This document shows, one piece after another, positions 1 to 10,849 of a stretch of DNA of 64,000 nucleotides. Every line of letters starts with the position of its first letter. Position 1 is the first letter of the stretch. The position numbers and the translations under genes were made by a program. The notes under the pieces are model-generated. The model was not told the DNA's origin, did no database searches, and worked only from the letters and a program-made list of their open reading frames with translations. The stretch is from Acanthococcus lagerstroemiae (taxonomy: Eukaryota; Arthropoda; Insecta; Hemiptera; Eriococcidae), in assembly GCA_031841125.1 (NCBI GenBank), contig CM063110.1, forward strand, positions 58,999,946 through 59,063,945, in the 5' to 3' direction.

Positions 1-850
1 CAACAGAATATAATACTACTCTTCAAAAAATGGAACGAACACAAAATCGAAAATCACCGCCCCATTAGGCTAAGTCCAACTATCTTTAGAATATTCTCGA
101 AACTAATACAAAATAGAATCCAGCCCATAATCAACGAGCAGCAGTCAATAAAACCGGCAGGCTTCCGGAAATCTTCCTCAACAAGAGATCACCTACGTGC
201 AATAAACCAAATTATGGAAAAATGCAATCAGTACCAAATAGAATTACACCTGTCATTGATTGACTGTAATAAAAGGCTTTCGATACTCTAAAACATCATT
301 TTATGTTAACAGCATTGAAAACCCAAGGAATTCCGAGCAATTTTATCTCATTGATACACGAAATTCATAAAGGACTAAAAGCCAGAATAATAACGGATGT
401 GGAGGGGCAGTATTTCGATATGAAGAGAGGCGTTGGCCAGGGAGACCCGCTATCACCAATATTATTCAACTCGGCCTTAGAAGAAATTTTTAGGAAACTG
501 AATTGGGAGAATAAAGGTATATAAATATAAACGGGCAAATTATCTCAGATCTGAAATTGGCGTATGGTTCTGATCTAACTCACAAGGGGAACTAAAAGAA
601 ATGATCATAGAACTTGAAAAGGCAGGGGAAGAATCGGGATGAACAATGAATGCCAGGAAAATAAAAATTTTATCTGATAAAGAAAAAACAGGAAAAATTC
701 AACTAAACGAGAAGGCTATTGAAATAGTAAGCGAAAAGCTACATATCTAGGTCTACGAGTTAGTCAAAGAGCAAAGATCAAGATCAATGAGCAAATGGCT
801 GGAAGAAGGTTGGAAAGAGGAGCGTAACATTCGGTACAAACACGGTTTTC
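1..850 (+). pseudogene. non-LTR retrotransposon (LINE) reverse transcriptase relic
   Basis: Conceptual translation gives reverse-transcriptase blocks in the expected order. A HRPIRLSPTIFRIFSKLI block is followed by a GFRKSSSTRDHL block, then a decayed catalytic block (IDCNKRLSIL where IDYKKAFDSL is usual), then GVGQGDPLSPILFNSALEEI near 430-480. The later catalytic motif, normally FADD, reads LAYGSD near 555. Stop codons fall after about 525 and frames shift downstream; a MNARKIKILSDKEK block (about 647) still resembles the segment that follows the catalytic site. The 5' end lies outside the window. This is a dead copy of a retrotransposon pol gene. The GVGQGDPLSP..FN..LEE style resembles the relics at 17.4 kb and 58-59 kb, so they may belong to one clade. 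Confidence 0.85.
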
Positions 851-938
851 GCTCAAGCATACTCAGGTCAGTAATATGACGTCATAGTAACAGGAGTGTA
901 TCATACACAAATGTAAATTTCTATAAGAAGGCTGCAAG

Positions 939-1621
939 CTAGGGTTTGAAAGCCATATTATACAGCTCAGGCTTTCGGCTATCTCTGATTCGGCTGAGGC
1001 ATTCGACTTTTGGCAGAAGTCAGAAAAATTCCATAGCTTTTGGCTATCGGCTTTCCAGAATTTTTCTATCAATTAGTAGACAAGAGACAAAACATGAAAA
1101 TATGATTATAAGAAATAGGCCCTATCTACTAACATAAGTTCAGGAGAAAGGAACCTAAAATAGATGAGTTTTTGGTCCTCAGTTGATCAATTCAGAGAAA
1201 CCTCCCAAAACTCAAAAATCGAATAAGAAGCCGGAAGAATATGACTCATGCTAACAGCTTTTTGCTTTTACGGAATTGGCTGAAGCTATCGGCTTTCGGC
1301 TTTGTTTCCAGGCTATTTGGACGCTGTTAAGCCTAAGGGAACCAACCAGAAAAAACTGTTTTTGAGAACACGTGATTCGAAGTCCAAGAGCCATGTAGAA
1401 ACTATATAACATATAGCGTTTACTGATTAGCTTTATTCAATGTGCGTACACATTTTTGAATCGGGGTCCAATTTTGAAAAATTCTACTTTTTAGGCTCTT
1501 TCAAACGATACCAATAACTCATTTTGTTTAAAAATGTTGGTTGGTTCCTTTACGTTTAACAGCGTCCATTAATATTGACTCTCGACTTACAGCTGCCGGC
1601 TATCGGCTGATTTTCAAACCC
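939..1621. mobile_element. hAT-like repeat with degenerate terminal inverted repeats
   Basis: The ends are inverted: AGGGTTTGAAA at the left and TTTCAAACCCT at the right (about 1611-1621). The interior carries repeated 'ggctttcggctatcggct' words near 960-1060, 1240-1310 and 1590. The surroundings on both sides resemble LINE sequence, which fits insertion into the LINE relic. No convincing 8-bp target-site duplication is visible, so the boundaries and superfamily are tentative. Confidence 0.4.
1318..1568. mobile_element. 251-bp MITE with 30-bp terminal inverted repeats
   Basis: The left arm 1318-1347 begins TGGACGCTGTTAAGCCTAAG, and the right arm 1539-1568 is its near-perfect reverse complement, differing at a few positions. 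There is no coding capacity. It sits inside the repeat at 939-1621. The target-site duplication is not clear (flanks ATT and TTA), so the superfamily is unassigned. Confidence 0.7.
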
Positions 1622-1639
1622 TGCTACCGAATGCAGTCG

Positions 1640-1958
1640 TGCAGCTAAGATCAAGATCAATGAACACATAACTGGAAGAATGTCGGGTGGAGCATCGAGC
1701 GTATCGGGTGGGGGGAGGGACCGTTACAATTTTCGCTTCACTATACCCATGGCTGTAAGATGTCAAACTTTTAAGTATTGCAGATTAATCGGCTGCTGAC
1801 TGCCGCCGGGCAGCAAAGATTAAGATCAAAGAGCACACGGCTAGAAGGAAAAATCATTTCCATAGAAATGTGGACTACTGAACTGAATAGTGAACTGAGC
1901 TGGAATCAAGATCAGTGTTGGTCGGAATTAGGACGGAAGGCCAACCAATAGACTATAC
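1640..1958 (+). repeat. repeated LINE-derived segments
   Basis: A segment resembling 'aagatcaagatcaatgagca' followed by 'ggctggaagaa' occurs at about 770 inside the LINE relic, again at about 1648 and again at about 1816. It looks like local duplication of LINE sequence. No intact frame is present. Confidence 0.45.
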
Positions 1959-2720
1959 ACTAGACAGTAAAAGCCACCTCCTCCTTCCCTTCTGTGGGGA
2001 TAAATTCCTGGTGGCCTCCACTGTACCTTAATCTCACGTTTCACTAGAGGTACCTTAGCCCGGAGAGCTTCTCGGAGGAGGAGGGAGCTCCTGATGAGGG
2101 AGGACAGCCACGGTGAGGAAGGGCATCGCGATGGGCGAGGAGGAGCATGGTGGGGCAAAGTGACTGTGATGGAGGAGGACAGCTGTGGTGGGGATTGGCG
2201 GAGGGTAGCCCACCCCAGGGAGGTCTTTGGTGGAGGAGAGAGCTCCTGGATGGTGTAGCGCCGTGTTGTTTTCATATAATTTCCATGGAAATTTTTTTAC
2301 CGCCGCCATGAAACCCACTGCGGGTTGCCTACCTTGCCCCTTGATTGCTCATTTCTCCAGCGATAGCCTACCCTTGGGAGGGGTTCATGGGGAGGAGGGA
2401 ACTTGGGGGGAAGAAGGTCGCTGTGAAGGACGAGGAGGAGTTGTGTTGGGGGAGGGCTCTCTATACACTAAACAGTAAAAGCCATCTCCTCCTTCCCCTC
2501 CATGGGGATAAATTCTCCCCTGTACTTTAATCTCACGTTTCACCAGAGGTAACCTACCCTGGGGGGCTTCCCGGTGGATGTGGGAGCTCCTGGAGAGGGT
2601 GGACGGCCACGGTGAGGAAGGGCATCGTGGTGGACGATGAGGAGTATAGTGGGAGAAAGTGATTGTGATGGAGGACAGCTATGGTGGGGATTGGCAGAGG
2701 GCTTGCGGGCTCATGGCAGT
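1959..2720. repeat. about 500-bp tandem duplication, G-rich
   Basis: The block starting 'ctatacactagacagtaaaa' near 1962 recurs near 2461 as 'ctatacactaaacagtaaaa'. Alignment continues through 'taatctcacgtttcac' and 'cacggtgaggaagggcatcg' to 'tggtggggattggc' near 2195 and 2695. Period is close to 500 bp. The strand is strongly G-rich. Short open frames here overlap each other on both strands and look like products of base composition, not genes. Confidence 0.75.
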
Positions 2721-4446
2721 TACCTCCTGGTGATGAGCTTGGGAACTGGCTGAATTTTTTTTTTAAATAGTAGTTATACTTTTCCAGCTTGCGAAATACT
2801 GCAGGCCGGCACGAGTGAAGCGGGTGATGGCGAGGGTTGGGGGTGAAGCAAAAATAATGTACCTAATCATCAATAAAGGTATTTAGATTTAGATTTATCG
2901 TTCGGATTCTAGCAGCCCTCTTAGACCTACCACAGCGCCAAGCCAGCAGCATCCCCACTGAGCACGAAGAAAGAGTGACCCCGAGCAGGGTCACGTGTAA
3001 CTTTGAATTTAGAGTCAAAGATGGCCAAAAAAGATGGATACCGTATTTTTCACATCCATGGAGCCGAAAGGGGCAGAGACAAACAAACACTTTTATGTAT
3101 ACTGGAGATTAGAGATATTGCTCCTTAATAATTTCTGAAGAGAGCAGTTACAGCCCCCAGATTTCAACATACTGTGAAGAAGTTCAGTGTAATAAAACAC
3201 TTCCGGAACGTCCAAGTAGAAAGAAATTCGGGAATTCAGAGGAAGCAAAATTTCGGTACCCTTCTAATAAGGGTACCGTGGTTTTTTATAGCTTAAAACT
3301 TATTTAGAGTGCATCCAGAAAGCATGACCCCCCCCCCAGCTCTTGCGGTTCACTCACCAACCTCAAATGAACACTTTTATACTAAAGATCTTACAACTTA
3401 TGAAGTATTTCGGCGAAGCGTACTTTCTTGATGGTCCACTGTGGTAATTGCCATTAGGTTAGGAACAGCATACTTGGAATCTTATTGTAGGGAGTCGTAA
3501 ATGGAATCTCTTAGTGGGATGAATGTTTCCCTTATCTCCAATAATTTTTCATTTATTTGGTAAGAAAGAAATGGAAATAAAAATACCTACTTGGAGGCTA
3601 TGATGCTCCTCCTTAAGACAAAGGCATCATTGGGTACTTATTATTTTGTAGGGAATTTTGGAGAGCATTGGTTCTAGACATATGTGAAATGGCATTGGAA
3701 TCTGATTTTGTTACTGTGCTGGTAAATGAAATACAGCTGCGTAGTTTTTCTTCGATTTGTTTTTATATTCAGAACTCTCCCTCCCTTGGTATTGATTCTT
3801 TAACGAAAGTTCGTCATGAAACCATTTTATCACATTCTTCAATGCATGTATTTCCCTATTCACCTGGAAAACAGAATTATAAGAGCGTTCTCATAATTGC
3901 TTCAGGCGCGCCTAACAAGCACATGCGAGAATGAGCACACATTATTTCAGATCAATCTGCTTTCTCACTTTTGAGATTAATTTTCACAAACCTCGTAAGT
4001 CATAACTGGGATTCTGGTATCAAAACCCGGAAAACGTTAGTCGCTTTTTTGTTCTGCTTTCCGCGTTTATATTAGAATAGCAAGGAGACCTTTATCGTAA
4101 TTAGAAAATTGGTTTTTTACTCGAAACTCGTCTTGGAATATCGCTAAAGCTTAATGAGCCAGTTGTACCTTATGCGGTATACAGTTCACCCCTGTTGATT
4201 GACCTATAAGTACAAATTTTCCATCTCGTTGCCATGGAAACTGAGTACCCAGGTAAAACTAAGACGATTTAATCAAAAATAAAATAAATTTATTCGGCCG
4301 TATCAAAGCGAGAGTACTAGGTAGCTGGAATTTTTGAAATAAAATCGACGTAGTAAATCGTTCATGAGGAAATATACGGCACAATACATGGGTAATAACG
4401 AACTATCTCAAATCATGCTCCATTAATTTTTCCCTGGGGCGTGAAA
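2721..4446. other. no gene recognised
   Basis: AT-rich sequence with scattered stops in all frames. It contains a C-run near 3330 and a short perfect hairpin at 3254-3278. The open frame 3668-3934 (88 codons) resembles no family I know, has no splice or coding-bias support, and is left out. Confidence 0.6.
3254..3278. repeat. perfect 10-bp inverted repeat with 5-nt loop
   Basis: CGGTACCCTT and AAGGGTACCG are exact reverse complements around the loop CTAAT. A T-run follows near 3281. In a eukaryotic setting a terminator role is not implied. Confidence 0.7.
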
Positions 4447-4705
4447 TCAGGTGAACTTTTTGGCTTAGTTTCGGATATTACTAGCGCTCGCAAATACGAG
4501 TAAGGTGATGCTACTATCGAGGTGAGGAAAAAACTATTCATTTTGCACACAATTTGGGAATTTAGTACGTGCACTTGGGCGAATTCATCGAAAGTAGATT
4601 TAGCTCATCTCGAAGTTTTCGGATATAATTTCAGTTAACTATAATTATTGGTAAAATTATTAATTTCGTAATAAAAATTGTGATTAACGTCTGTTACGGA
4701 GAATT
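4447..4705 (+). repeat. left arm of a 4.4-kb-spaced inverted repeat
   Basis: Reads from about 'caggtgaactttttggctta' to 'gattaacgtctgtt'. The reverse complement of 8400-8816 matches it over both halves, including 'tacgagtaaggt', 'cgaggtgaggaaaaaact', 'ttttcggatataatttcagt' and 'gattaacgtctgtt'. Similarity stops at both outer edges. It may be one dispersed repeat present in two orientations, or the ends of a larger decayed element. Confidence 0.65.
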
Positions 4706-5689
4706 TATTCTTCTTTAATTTGTAATTTTGTCCTCAGATAGTATTTTGTCAACCCTCTTAAGATTCCAGGAGACTGTTGAAATTTCGAGGGTCTTTTTGG
4801 GTACCCTCTCCTTCCCTCTCGGACTGTTGATTGAATTTTGGTTAAATTTCCTGTTTTCATCCAAACTGACACGGCCATTCTCGAACTTGGTACTTCAGTT
4901 TTGTCATTTTATTATCTGCTGATGAAGATAACTCCGTCATCCTTTTGACCTACAGTTTTTTTCATAATTAAGGCACAGAAATGCCTCAAAATTGACCTTT
5001 TGAAGGCCAAGTATGTTTTAATGTAAACTTTCTATGCATCGATTTTTGCTCTGACTTTGCACATGAACTTAATACAAACTCTTTTTCGTTTGAATTTCTC
5101 AAATCGTAACAACTAATTGACCATTTTCAAGGTGAAAATAATTTTTCATCTGAATATTAGAGTCAGATTCAGAGTAAGCACAGAAAATAAATCTTGAGAC
5201 AATATACTTATTTTCCCATGAAACAAAAAGTGAGCCTTCCTTTGTGCTCAAATATCATTTTAGCGATAATCTGTACACAAATTCAAAGATAAAATTCGAA
5301 ATCTATATAACAAATTGGCCATAATTTTCTAGCAGTATATACCTATAAATAGTCTAGAAATGTGCCCAAAAATGGTCTATTTAGCTACTACGAAGATATT
5401 ACAGGAAAACTGTGCTGGGTAAAGCATTCCTCGTGTCAGGTTCTGATTTGGCGTTAAGAAGAGTACATCGGAATCATCTGTTGAAGTTCCAGAAGTAAGA
5501 AAAAACTGTAAAGTAATGAGATATTTAAATCGAAATATCAAGATATCGCTAGTCCAAATATTGAAAATTAAATGAATTAAAAATATTAAAAATTAATGTA
5601 CGTATCACGTATTAAAATACTTTTGAAGCTCGAAAATTAAATATTCGTCAGAAAAAATCGAAATAAGTAGCTTAAATCCTCTGATAATA
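4706..5689. other. no gene recognised
   Basis: AT-rich, stop-dense sequence with no recognised protein, tRNA or repeat. Confidence 0.55.
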
Positions 5690-6255
5690 TGAAGAGTAGT
5701 ATTCCAAACGGCCCTTAGTCCACCCCAGATCGAAAATGCGTTTTCAACGCCATCTTGTAGAGGACGTTGAAGGCTATTGATTCTATACGCGCGGAGCTCG
5801 CTAGCTCAATTCATTCTCGAGTTATAAGCCAACAAAGATTCAGTATTTTGATCTTTGATGATTTTGATCAATGGTTGTTGCTTATGAATGATACTTTTTG
5901 TACTGATAGACTGCTACACCTATTGCATAATGTTCATATTTCGATGAATATAGGTAATGATTAACTTTTCTGATAAATTTTTGATTGATGTCCATTTATA
6001 TGTATAGCGTTGTTTCAATAATCAGCATGCCAAAGTGCCCTTAGTCCGCGATTTTTTTGCCTATTTCCAGTTATGACGTCAAATGGGATGTTTTTAAAAA
6101 TACGGTAACCGTGTAGGATGTTGACAAAAGGTTCAGTCTAGCAATCAGCGTGAATCGTGGTCATATCTCAATTGGTTCAGGATCGGGAACGGTTTTTTCA
6201 ATTTTCCACACTTTTCTTCGGTTGGACTAAGGGTTGTTTGGAAAACTACACTTCA
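5690..6255. mobile_element. 566-bp MITE with about 35-bp terminal inverted repeats and TA flanks
   Basis: The left end TGAAGAGTAGTATTCCAAAC continues into a CCCTTAGTCCA block (to about 5724). The right end read in reverse complement is TGAAGTGTAGTTTTCCAAAC followed by ACCCTTAGTCCA. Each end is flanked by TA (5688-5689 and 6256-6257), as expected for Tc1/mariner-type insertion. A partial third copy of 'cccttagtcc' lies near 6039. The internal 65-codon frame resembles nothing known. Confidence 0.72.
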
Positions 6256-6257
6256 TA

Positions 6258-7934
6258 TTGAAATAAGGTACCTGCAGGTAATTACGGCACTAGCTTAGAT
6301 CTCTAGGAAGGAAAGGTAGATGACTGCTAGTTGACGATTATGGAAAAGGAGCTTAAAAAATATACAACTCATGTTTTCGATATGGAATCTGATTTATAGG
6401 CTTTCAGGGTTGTTAGTCTTTAGGTTTTGACTTTCTTGGACACTGCTATAGGGAGCTCTGAAAATTAGATAGTGTAAAATAGGGGTATTTTGAATCATTG
6501 ACGAAGAATATTCCATCTGAATTTTCATTTCGTTCTTATTAGTGCTCTGTCATCAAATTTTTTTTGTGATTCATCGAATTGAAATGAATTTTTCTAGATC
6601 TCTTTTTTTGATCCGTAACTGGCCAATAACTTGATTATAGGCCACTCCTCCCTAATGCAGAACGGAAATGCAATCGCAGATATAATGAACTGATAATTTC
6701 GGTAGCTTGAAAATAAATATTTTTAAAATTAGTATTTTTATCCTCAATTTCCGATTTCGAAAATTAATATTTCATGTCTTCAGGTGTGGATATTCCAGTT
6801 TTCATTCTTCGTTACATCCACATTTCCAATAATTAGTACTTGCAGGTCACCCTAAGGTTTGAGGACGTCTGTGAGCCGAGGCTCTACCAAAAAATTAAAT
6901 ACACCCCCTTAAAGTGCAACCTTTTGGCTACATAGAAAAACTGACCCCCTACCCGTATGACACTTTCCTCCCCACTCCTTTGAAAACTTTTCACGAAAGT
7001 GGCGTAATTACCAACACGTGCAGATAATTACGCCACCTAAAAGTAATCTATTTCAAGTCATAAAGTAACACTTCGGAATCGTTTAAAATCATTTAATTAG
7101 GAGAATACGTTTTATTACTAAATAATTGAATTTCAATGAATTAACCACAAAGGGGATAACGCTGTGCTAGCTATTTACAAACCCATTCTTTTGCATTAAT
7201 ATTAAATAAATCACTGTCCAAATTTTTGTGTTCACTTATTTTGTGAATCGTGAAGATATATTATTTAGAATAACAAGTTACTCAATGAAAAATAACGGCT
7301 TTTCTGAAAAAGAACAACATCGATACTTTTGTATATTTCTCAAGATTCAGGTATTTACTTGATAAGATACTCAAAAACTGTTCATAAATTCTTGATCGTT
7401 AATCCTCATAGAATTTGCAAAGAAAAAGAAAAAGAAAAAAAAAACATCACTTTAAATGTAGCGATCGTCTCTAACCACTCGGCCACAGAGCGAATTACAA
7501 AATAGCGACTTAAGAACGCATTTAAATATTCATGATGTACAGCTGTTACCGTTTGTTGTTAACCGTCGTTACGTTTTTGCTGGCTACTACCTGTGTATGC
7601 TGTTTGTGCACGTGAACAAACTGAAGACAAGACTGTGATACTGTACTTCGTAGTATTTAACTGAGCAAATTAAATTTTTGAATTAATTACGCACACAAAT
7701 ATCACCTGTATATAATTTAAATAAATAAAAAATACAGACCATGTCAGCGAAAAACATTGCTGCTTCTGATCAAGTAGTATAAAAAATATCTTCCACAACA
7801 AGAGCCACCAGTGAGTTCACATGACTCGGGAATTGCTCACTCGCTACGCTCGTTCGCAAACTTTCCCTCGCCATGTAAACACTTACTTTTGACTCTCGGT
7901 GTATAATATACTATTTTCCGCAGACTTGAATTTA
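6258..7934. other. no gene recognised
   Basis: AT-rich sequence. It contains the hairpin 6999-7036, an AAAGA simple repeat near 7420-7440 and no recognisable coding segment. A weak echo of the hairpin word ('ggtaattacggcac') occurs near 6275. Confidence 0.55.
6999..7036. repeat. perfect 12-bp inverted repeat
   Basis: GTGGCGTAATTA (6999-7010) and TAATTACGCCAC (7025-7036) are exact reverse complements around a 14-nt loop. Confidence 0.75.
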
Positions 7935-8290
7935 CAATATTATTTCACTTATTCCAACTATTCCCAGGTCATCAGGCATCGTCATTTCTCTCTTAAGATT
8001 CTCCAATCCTCCAACTCCATTCAAGCTTCTCACATTCTAAGTTCCTAGTTCCTATTTCAATTGCACCTTTCCTCTTTTTTTTCTCTTTTTTTAAAAAACT
8101 TTTCCATGATGATGCTTCCGAAGTAGCTCCCTCCCGGACATCCTAATGGGGAACTTTTTACGCTCGGAAAAATTATATACTTCGTCATCATCAGTAATTA
8201 ATTTTTGGGAAAGCTACATTTCCTAGAAAGAGATATTGTTGTAGTTTTTCATTGCTTTCAACAGGGTTTATCTGTCAGAGTTTTCCTTTT
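7935..8290 (-). pseudogene. 5'-end fragment of an APE-type LINE (start of endonuclease)
   Basis: On the minus strand, 8052-7935 translates to a decayed endonuclease start (LGT*NVRSLNGVGGLENL, later LGIVGISE). This matches the usual GTWNVRSL..GKLE..L and GISETRW motifs of LINE apurinic-type endonucleases, with TAG in place of the Trp codon. Sequence on its 5' side, 8060-8290, matches 53210-53330 plus 53821-53890, the corresponding region of the LINE at 50-53.9 kb. The two are therefore copies of the same family. The rest of this copy is missing. Confidence 0.65.
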
Positions 8291-8399
8291 CCTAAGCTTT
8301 CCAGATTTCTTAATATCAGGCTAACGGAAAAATAAAATTACTTCGGTGGCTTTCAAAAACTCTAAATCGCACTCCTTGATCTCCGTCCAATCCTCAACA

Positions 8400-8816
8400 G
8401 ACGTTAATCACAATCTTTATTAAGAAATTGATGATTTTGCCAAAAATTAAAGCTAACTGAAATTACATCCGAAAACACTACACAACCACAGACAACCACA
8501 GACAACCAATACGAACACACCAAATAGGTTTACCATACGGTACTATATATCACTATGAATACAGGACGACAAAGAGAAAAGTATAAGGGTACTCCACTGA
8601 AGATGGCGTAACATATACGGAAGAAGAAATTATGAATTGGCACACCCTACATACAGAAATCCGTTTTTGATGAATTTGCCCAAGTACACGGACTAAATTC
8701 CCAAATCGTGGGCAAAATGAACAGTTTTTTCCTCACCTCGATAGTAGCACTACCTTACTCGTATTGGCGTGCCCCAGTAATATCTGACGCTTAGCCAAAA
8801 GGTTCACCTGAGTTTA
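8400..8816 (-). repeat. right arm of the inverted repeat, with an internal insertion
   Basis: The reverse complement of 4447-4705 aligns to 8400-8490 and to about 8665-8816. The intervening stretch (about 8490-8660) has no counterpart in the left arm. It includes the separate dispersed repeat at 8580-8660. Confidence 0.65.
8580..8660 (+). repeat. dispersed repeat also present at 42.85 kb
   Basis: The words 'gtactccactgaagatggc' and 'gaattggcacac' occur here and at 42857-42935 in the same order and orientation. The 42.85-kb copy also has an intervening 'gccgaaagcg'. The family is not identified. Confidence 0.6.
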
Positions 8817-10849
8817 TTTTCGTCACATGTTTGGACCAAGAATAGATGTCATTTGGACCTCTAACAGACGTCGTTTTGACCACCATTATGCTTCGAAATA
8901 AGGGCAGGTCAAGTCCCTACTCAACACAGATGTCAAATTGTGGGAAAAAATCCTAGAGACGAAGAAGTACATCAAATGGATGCTCATAGAAGTTAGATGA
9001 GGTTTCTTGGGAACAATCAGTGTATATGCTTCTAATGTTTCTCAAATTAATTTGTCGAAAACAGCTGCGACGAATTTAGAAGTTCGCCTCTTCAAATTCG
9101 TCAAAAACATTAACGTCGACGAGAGAGCTTTCGTTGTAAAAATCGAAAAGACAGTTCCTGTTAATCGTCGCAATTCGCATATTGAGGGCTGTAACCGTTC
9201 CCACGCTCAAACGAGTTCTTCACTGAAACTTTGCCTGCTTTCCTCCCTCGAAGATTCTATCCCACCGAGTTAACTTCATGGTTTCAGGGTATTATATGGG
9301 CGGGAAAATTTAACTTGGGGCATAAACAGTGATCTTAAAATGCATTAATTAGAATAGAACTGATGATGACTGAAAATTAGAAAGTACAAATTGATATCAC
9401 CTAGCCGTTTTCTGGCGCCCGTATACATATAATAAATGCTGTGCGTATAAGACTCTCAACATTTGCGGTTCCTTTGAAAACACTGAACTTTCAGTGTCCC
9501 ACTGTTGATACGAGAGAGGGCAGAGGAAAAGGGAACATCCGACCACGAGGATCAAGAAAATAAGGAAGTCGTAAACTACACCTGTTGTGTCGCCGTCGGT
9601 TTTTCAACTGACTAGAAAAAAGTTCTTGTTTTTACTACTGACAAGTGCAGCAATTCGTTTACTAAGGCTGGGAGTGGGAAATCAACGTGAAAGTCTGCTC
9701 CCAGTACCCTTGTTTTTATAATTCTGATCAACAAATATTGATGGAGGGGACAAATTATATTGTACGACGTACCTTTATTTGGCTCCCTGTACTCGATTGT
9801 AACGTGAACAGTTTTATCCTCCAGAACCCCTGATTATGATTTTGATTGCCAAGTTTTCGTGGATAGGACAAGTTAGCTTATACGACGAATCTTTATTTGG
9901 TTCTTTGTACTCGATTGTGACGCAAATGGTTGTCGAGCTGAATCAAAATAACAGCTCAACATTGACAGATATTTTATAAGACTCGTTGTTTGAACGCTTT
10001 TAGGATTTACGGAAACAAAGACTCATTCAATACTCTTTATAGCTCTTCCAGAATTGCTAATGGCCTTTTTCGGACTTGATCAGGGCTCTTTAAGATTCGA
10101 TCATAACTCTTTAAGTTGCCTGAAGATTCTTTCAAATTTTTCATAACTCACTTAAGGTCCTCGAGATGAATAGCCAATAAGATATGAGAAATGCTTTTCT
10201 AAAACGCAGTAAGGCCATGCTTTTGTGTTATTGAAGAAGTGCAAAAAACTGTCTGCAGATCGCAATTTTACCTAATTATTTTTTCTTCGATCTTTGTCGA
10301 AAGCTACCTTCAACCTTGATGAATAACGGCTGGAAATGTCATTTTCAGAACCGAAATGATCGCGAAAATATTAGCTGAAAAAGTCTCCAAAAAACTGGAC
10401 TTACTGTGGACTTAGTGCGTTCTGGAATTGGAATACACAGTAAATAGACTACTACTTTCTGGAAAGTAGTTTCTTAATGGCAAATATTGCAATAATATGG
10501 AAGAGAATGATTTGCTATTTATTATTATTATTATTTTTTAAACAATTTGACAAAGATATATTGATGAGGTGGGGGTTCCATCACACGATTTCGAGGTACA
10601 AAATACTCTTTCTGAGTTTTGGAAATTAGTTTTTTCGTTAGCAAATATTTTTACAGCATAAAGGAAAGAAAGGATAATGATTGTAAATCTGAGTTGAGAG
10701 TTATGGGTGTCTAAGATTTCGGTAAATCTGAATGAGTTCTACTGTTAACAATCTCTGAGTGATTCTCGAAGGGGCTTATATGAGTATACGTAGGTAATGA
10801 GTTCTTATAAGACTGTAGCAGAGAGACTTTCTCTCAAAAGGGGAGTGAG
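8817..10849. other. no gene recognised
   Basis: Contains an 88-codon open frame at 9007-9273 (+) with no recognisable motif and no splice support, and a short tandem duplication at 9749-9930. Otherwise AT-rich and featureless. Confidence 0.5.
9749..9930. repeat. about 118-bp two-copy tandem duplication
   Basis: 'tttatttggctccctgtact' near 9774 recurs as 'tttatttggttctttgtact' near 9892. Alignment extends on both sides ('gacaaattatattgtacgac' and 'gacaagttagcttatacgac'). Confidence 0.65.

Noticed and set aside
1928..2530. Several overlapping open frames on both strands, Pro/Ser/Gly-rich
   Set aside because: They arise from the G-rich tandem duplication and are not conserved between its two units as proteins.
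3254..3278. Rho-independent terminator
   Set aside because: The hairpin plus T-run looks like one, but the window is eukaryotic and no gene lies upstream.
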